Source: Pelomonas sp036401055 (GTDB lineage Bacteria > Pseudomonadota > Gammaproteobacteria > Burkholderiales > Burkholderiaceae_C). Taken from it: a stretch of DNA of 64,000 bases. The notes under the pieces were generated by a model that was given only the letters and a program-made list of their open reading frames with translations, ran no database searches and was not told where the DNA came from. The stretch spans positions 1 through 64,000 of the forward strand of contig DASWWC010000214.1 in assembly GCA_036401055.1 (NCBI GenBank), in the 5' to 3' direction. The position numbers were made by a program, and so were the translations under genes. Below, one piece after another: positions 62,482-64,000 of this stretch; the stretch's first letter is position 1; every line of letters starts with the position of its first letter.

Positions 62482-63039
62482 TCAACCGTGCAGCCGCGAG
62501 CTGCGCGGCACGCTGGCGAGCAGGAACTCCATCTGGTCGGCCAGGATGCGGCGGCCGCGCAGGATCATGTCCTCGTGCAGGCTGGGCACGTAGGGCAGGT
62601 AGAGCAGGCTCATATGCGCCTCCTCGGGCATACGCGCGCCCTTGCGCCCGTTGCAGGGCCGGCAGGCGGTGATGCAGTTCATCCAGGTGTCCAGGCCGCC
62701 GCGCGACGTGGGGTGGATGTGTTCGCGCGTCAGGTCCTCGGGCAGGCAGCGGTGGCCACAGTAGGCGCAGACGAAGCGGTCGCGCGCGAACAGCTTGGTG
62801 TTGGACAGGGCCGGGGCCTGCCGCCAGGCCCGGCTGGGCACGGCGCCGCGCACGGCGACGATGGGGTGGACCTCGATGCGCGACTGTCGGCCCGTGATGC
62901 GCTGCAGGCCGCCGCGCAGCACCTGGCAGGGGTCGCCCAGCGTCCAGGCGACGCCGTCGCAGGCGTAGATCACGGCCGCTTCACGGGTCGTGATCCAGGC
63001 CTGGGGCCGGCCGGAAACATCGAGTTGGAGCACATCCAA
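62482..63039 (-). CDS. HNH endonuclease
   Basis: This 185-aa protein has an HNH nuclease core: C91-x2-C94 and C126-x2-C129 zinc pairs flank R-E-H-I-H-P (H107, H109) and W-M-N121-C. The N-terminal ~80 residues are of unknown function. Stand-alone HNH proteins of this type are common in Burkholderiales and are often unlinked to mobile elements. The TTG start at 63039 is preceded by a perfect GGAGGTGA, with a GTG two codons later as alternative. Confidence 0.88.
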   Translation of the reverse strand: MDVLQLDVSGRPQAWITTREAAVIYACDGVAWTLGDPCQVLRGGLQRITGRQSRIEVHPIVAVRGAVPSRAWRQAPALSNTKLFARDRFVCAYCGHRCLPEDLTREHIHPTSRGGLDTWMNCITACRPCNGRKGARMPEEAHMSLLYLPYVPSLHEDMILRGRRILADQMEFLLASVPRSSRLHG

Positions 63040-63271
63040 GACAAGTCACCTCCGACCGCGAGCCTAGCGAGAAGTGGGCCAGCGCTCAAGCGCGGCTCCA
63101 TGACAGTGGCGTTTGTGTCCCCCAGGGGGACCGACCAGGAACGCCCGCGTTCAGCGGCGCGGGACTGGGCGAGGGGCAGGGATTCCACTAGGTTGGCGGC
63201 AGTATTAGGCGCAACACCCTAGGAATTCGCTGGGGCAAGCTGGCGTTGTCGCGGGCGTGACCTGCAAAATA

Positions 63272-63283
63272 GAACGATCGTTC
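63272..63283. promoter_or_regulatory. TetR operator palindrome
   Basis: GAACGATCGTTC is a perfect 12-bp palindrome 17 bp before the TetR start codon, in an AT-rich leader. Palindromes of the form A-A-C-G-x-x-C-G-T-T are common TetR sites, so autoregulation is likely. The rest of 63040-63300 shows nothing else convincing. Confidence 0.55.
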
Positions 63284-63300
63284 GTTTTATTCTTGCCGTC

Positions 63301-64000
63301 GTGTCCACGCTGCCCGTCCCTGCCAAGAAAGCCGCCCCGCTGCGCGTTGCCAAGCCGGCACGGGTGGCGCGTTCGCTGCAGAAGGGCCAGCAGACCCGCG
63401 CCGCCATCCTCGACGCCGCGCTGGGCCTGGCCTCGCACATGGGCCTGGAAGGCCTGTCCATCGGCGCGCTGGCCGACGTCACCGGCATGAGCAAGTCCGG
63501 CGTCTTCGCGCACTTCGGTTCGCGCGAGGAGCTGCAGATCGCCGTCATCACCGAGTACCACGCCAAGTTCGAAGAGGAAGTCTTCTTCACGGCCATCCGC
63601 GAGTCCCGCGGGCTGCCGCGGCTGCGCGCGATGTTCGAGCGCTGGGTGCGCCGCGTGTCCGTCGAGGTGGACTCGGGCTGCATCTACATCTCCGGCGCCG
63701 TCGAGTTCGACGACCGGCCGGGACCGGTGCGCGACGCACTGGTCGGCATGGTGAAAGCCTGGCATGCGGCGCTGCAGAAAGCCATCCAGCTCGCCATCGC
63801 CGAGGGCCACCTGAAGGCCGACGCCGACGTGGAGCAGATCTGCTTCGAGCTGCACGGCCTAATTCTGTCCCTGCACCACGACGCGCGCTTCATGCGCATC
63901 CCGGGCGCCATCACCCGCGCCGGCATCGGCTTCGAGCGCGCCGTGCAGTACTACGCCACACCGGACGGCCTCGCCATCGACGCCGCCCGCAAGAACCCCA
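63301..64000 (+). CDS. TetR-family transcriptional regulator (3' end outside window)
   Basis: The frame is open from a GTG at 63301 to the window end (233 codons, no stop), so it is cut by the window. A basic 25-residue N-terminal arm precedes the TetR helix-turn-helix (G-L-S-I-G-A-L-A-D-V-T-G-M-S-K-S-G-V-F-A-H-F-G-S). The branch I associate with the A-L-G-L-A-S-H-x-G-L-E-G-L motif often precedes fatty-acid beta-oxidation genes, which here would lie beyond the window; that link is inference. Confidence 0.88.
   Translation, partial: MSTLPVPAKKAAPLRVAKPARVARSLQKGQQTRAAILDAALGLASHMGLEGLSIGALADVTGMSKSGVFAHFGSREELQIAVITEYHAKFEEEVFFTAIRESRGLPRLRAMFERWVRRVSVEVDSGCIYISGAVEFDDRPGPVRDALVGMVKAWHAALQKAIQLAIAEGHLKADADVEQICFELHGLILSLHHDARFMRIPGAITRAGIGFERAVQYYATPDGLAIDAARKNP

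Overview
The window is a high-GC chromosomal segment that looks like a Burkholderiales betaproteobacterium, probably from the Rubrivivax/Roseateles/Mitsuaria/Leptothrix neighbourhood. The grounds are a complete division and cell-wall (dcw) cluster with meso-DAP-type MurE, a dusB-fis-purH run with ruvC nearby, a PEP-CTERM protein, a phasin-like protein and very GC-rich third codon positions. The taxonomic placement is inference from gene content.

Layout. (1) 1-7445 is an accessory island of visibly lower GC. Its left edge carries the end of an IS21-like element. It holds two head-to-head genes: a 718-aa PD-(D/E)xK nuclease-like protein with a C-terminal SEC-C zinc motif (minus strand), and a ~1384-aa Mrr-like nuclease + STAND-type P-loop NTPase + helical tail (plus strand). 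Its right edge is an array of ~20-bp repeats resembling transposase-binding sites. Two CTG-N10-CAG (SOS-box-like) sites bracket it. (2) 7389-24713 is the dcw operon: Pmra with a 10-bp-periodic MraZ operator, then mraZ-rsmH-ftsL-ftsI-murE-murF-mraY-murD-ftsW-murG-murC-ddl-ftsQ-ftsA-ftsZ, mostly joined by 1-11-nt overlaps and closed by a strong terminator after ftsZ. (3) 24716-31022 separates ftsZ from lpxC with an alpha/beta hydrolase, a divergent SDR/TetR pair and a NarL-type sensor kinase. After lpxC comes a translationally coupled trio: a small RelA/SpoT synthetase, a 77-aa protein and a 61-aa membrane protein. (4) 31267-43448 holds an M32 carboxypeptidase and a YqaA-like membrane protein (minus), dusB-fis-purH, an aldehyde dehydrogenase + GMC dehydrogenase + ABM-domain operon, small enzymes, a PlsC-like/CdsA-like lipid pair and ruvC. 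(5) 43499-48531 carries a PEP-CTERM protein, a secreted ExeM/NucH nuclease, a sodium:solute symporter and a DUF4287 protein. (6) 48572-64000 holds a heterodimeric ABC exporter, a UbiH/UbiM-like monooxygenase, a patatin, a phasin-like protein with a lysine/alanine tail, a two-domain fatty acyl reductase, assorted accessory enzymes, an HNH nuclease and a TetR regulator cut by the window end.

The housekeeping core (dcw, lpxC, dusB-fis-purH, ruvC) is conventional. The material that could be new is the divergent nuclease/STAND pair at 249-6846, which has the layout of an anti-phage defence locus, and the RelA/SpoT-domain trio at 29909-31022, which has the layout of a toxSAS-type toxin-antitoxin unit. 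Neither function can be proved from sequence alone. A third metabolic theme is lipid storage: fatty acyl reductase, phasin-like protein, patatin, and an alcohol/aldehyde oxidation operon.
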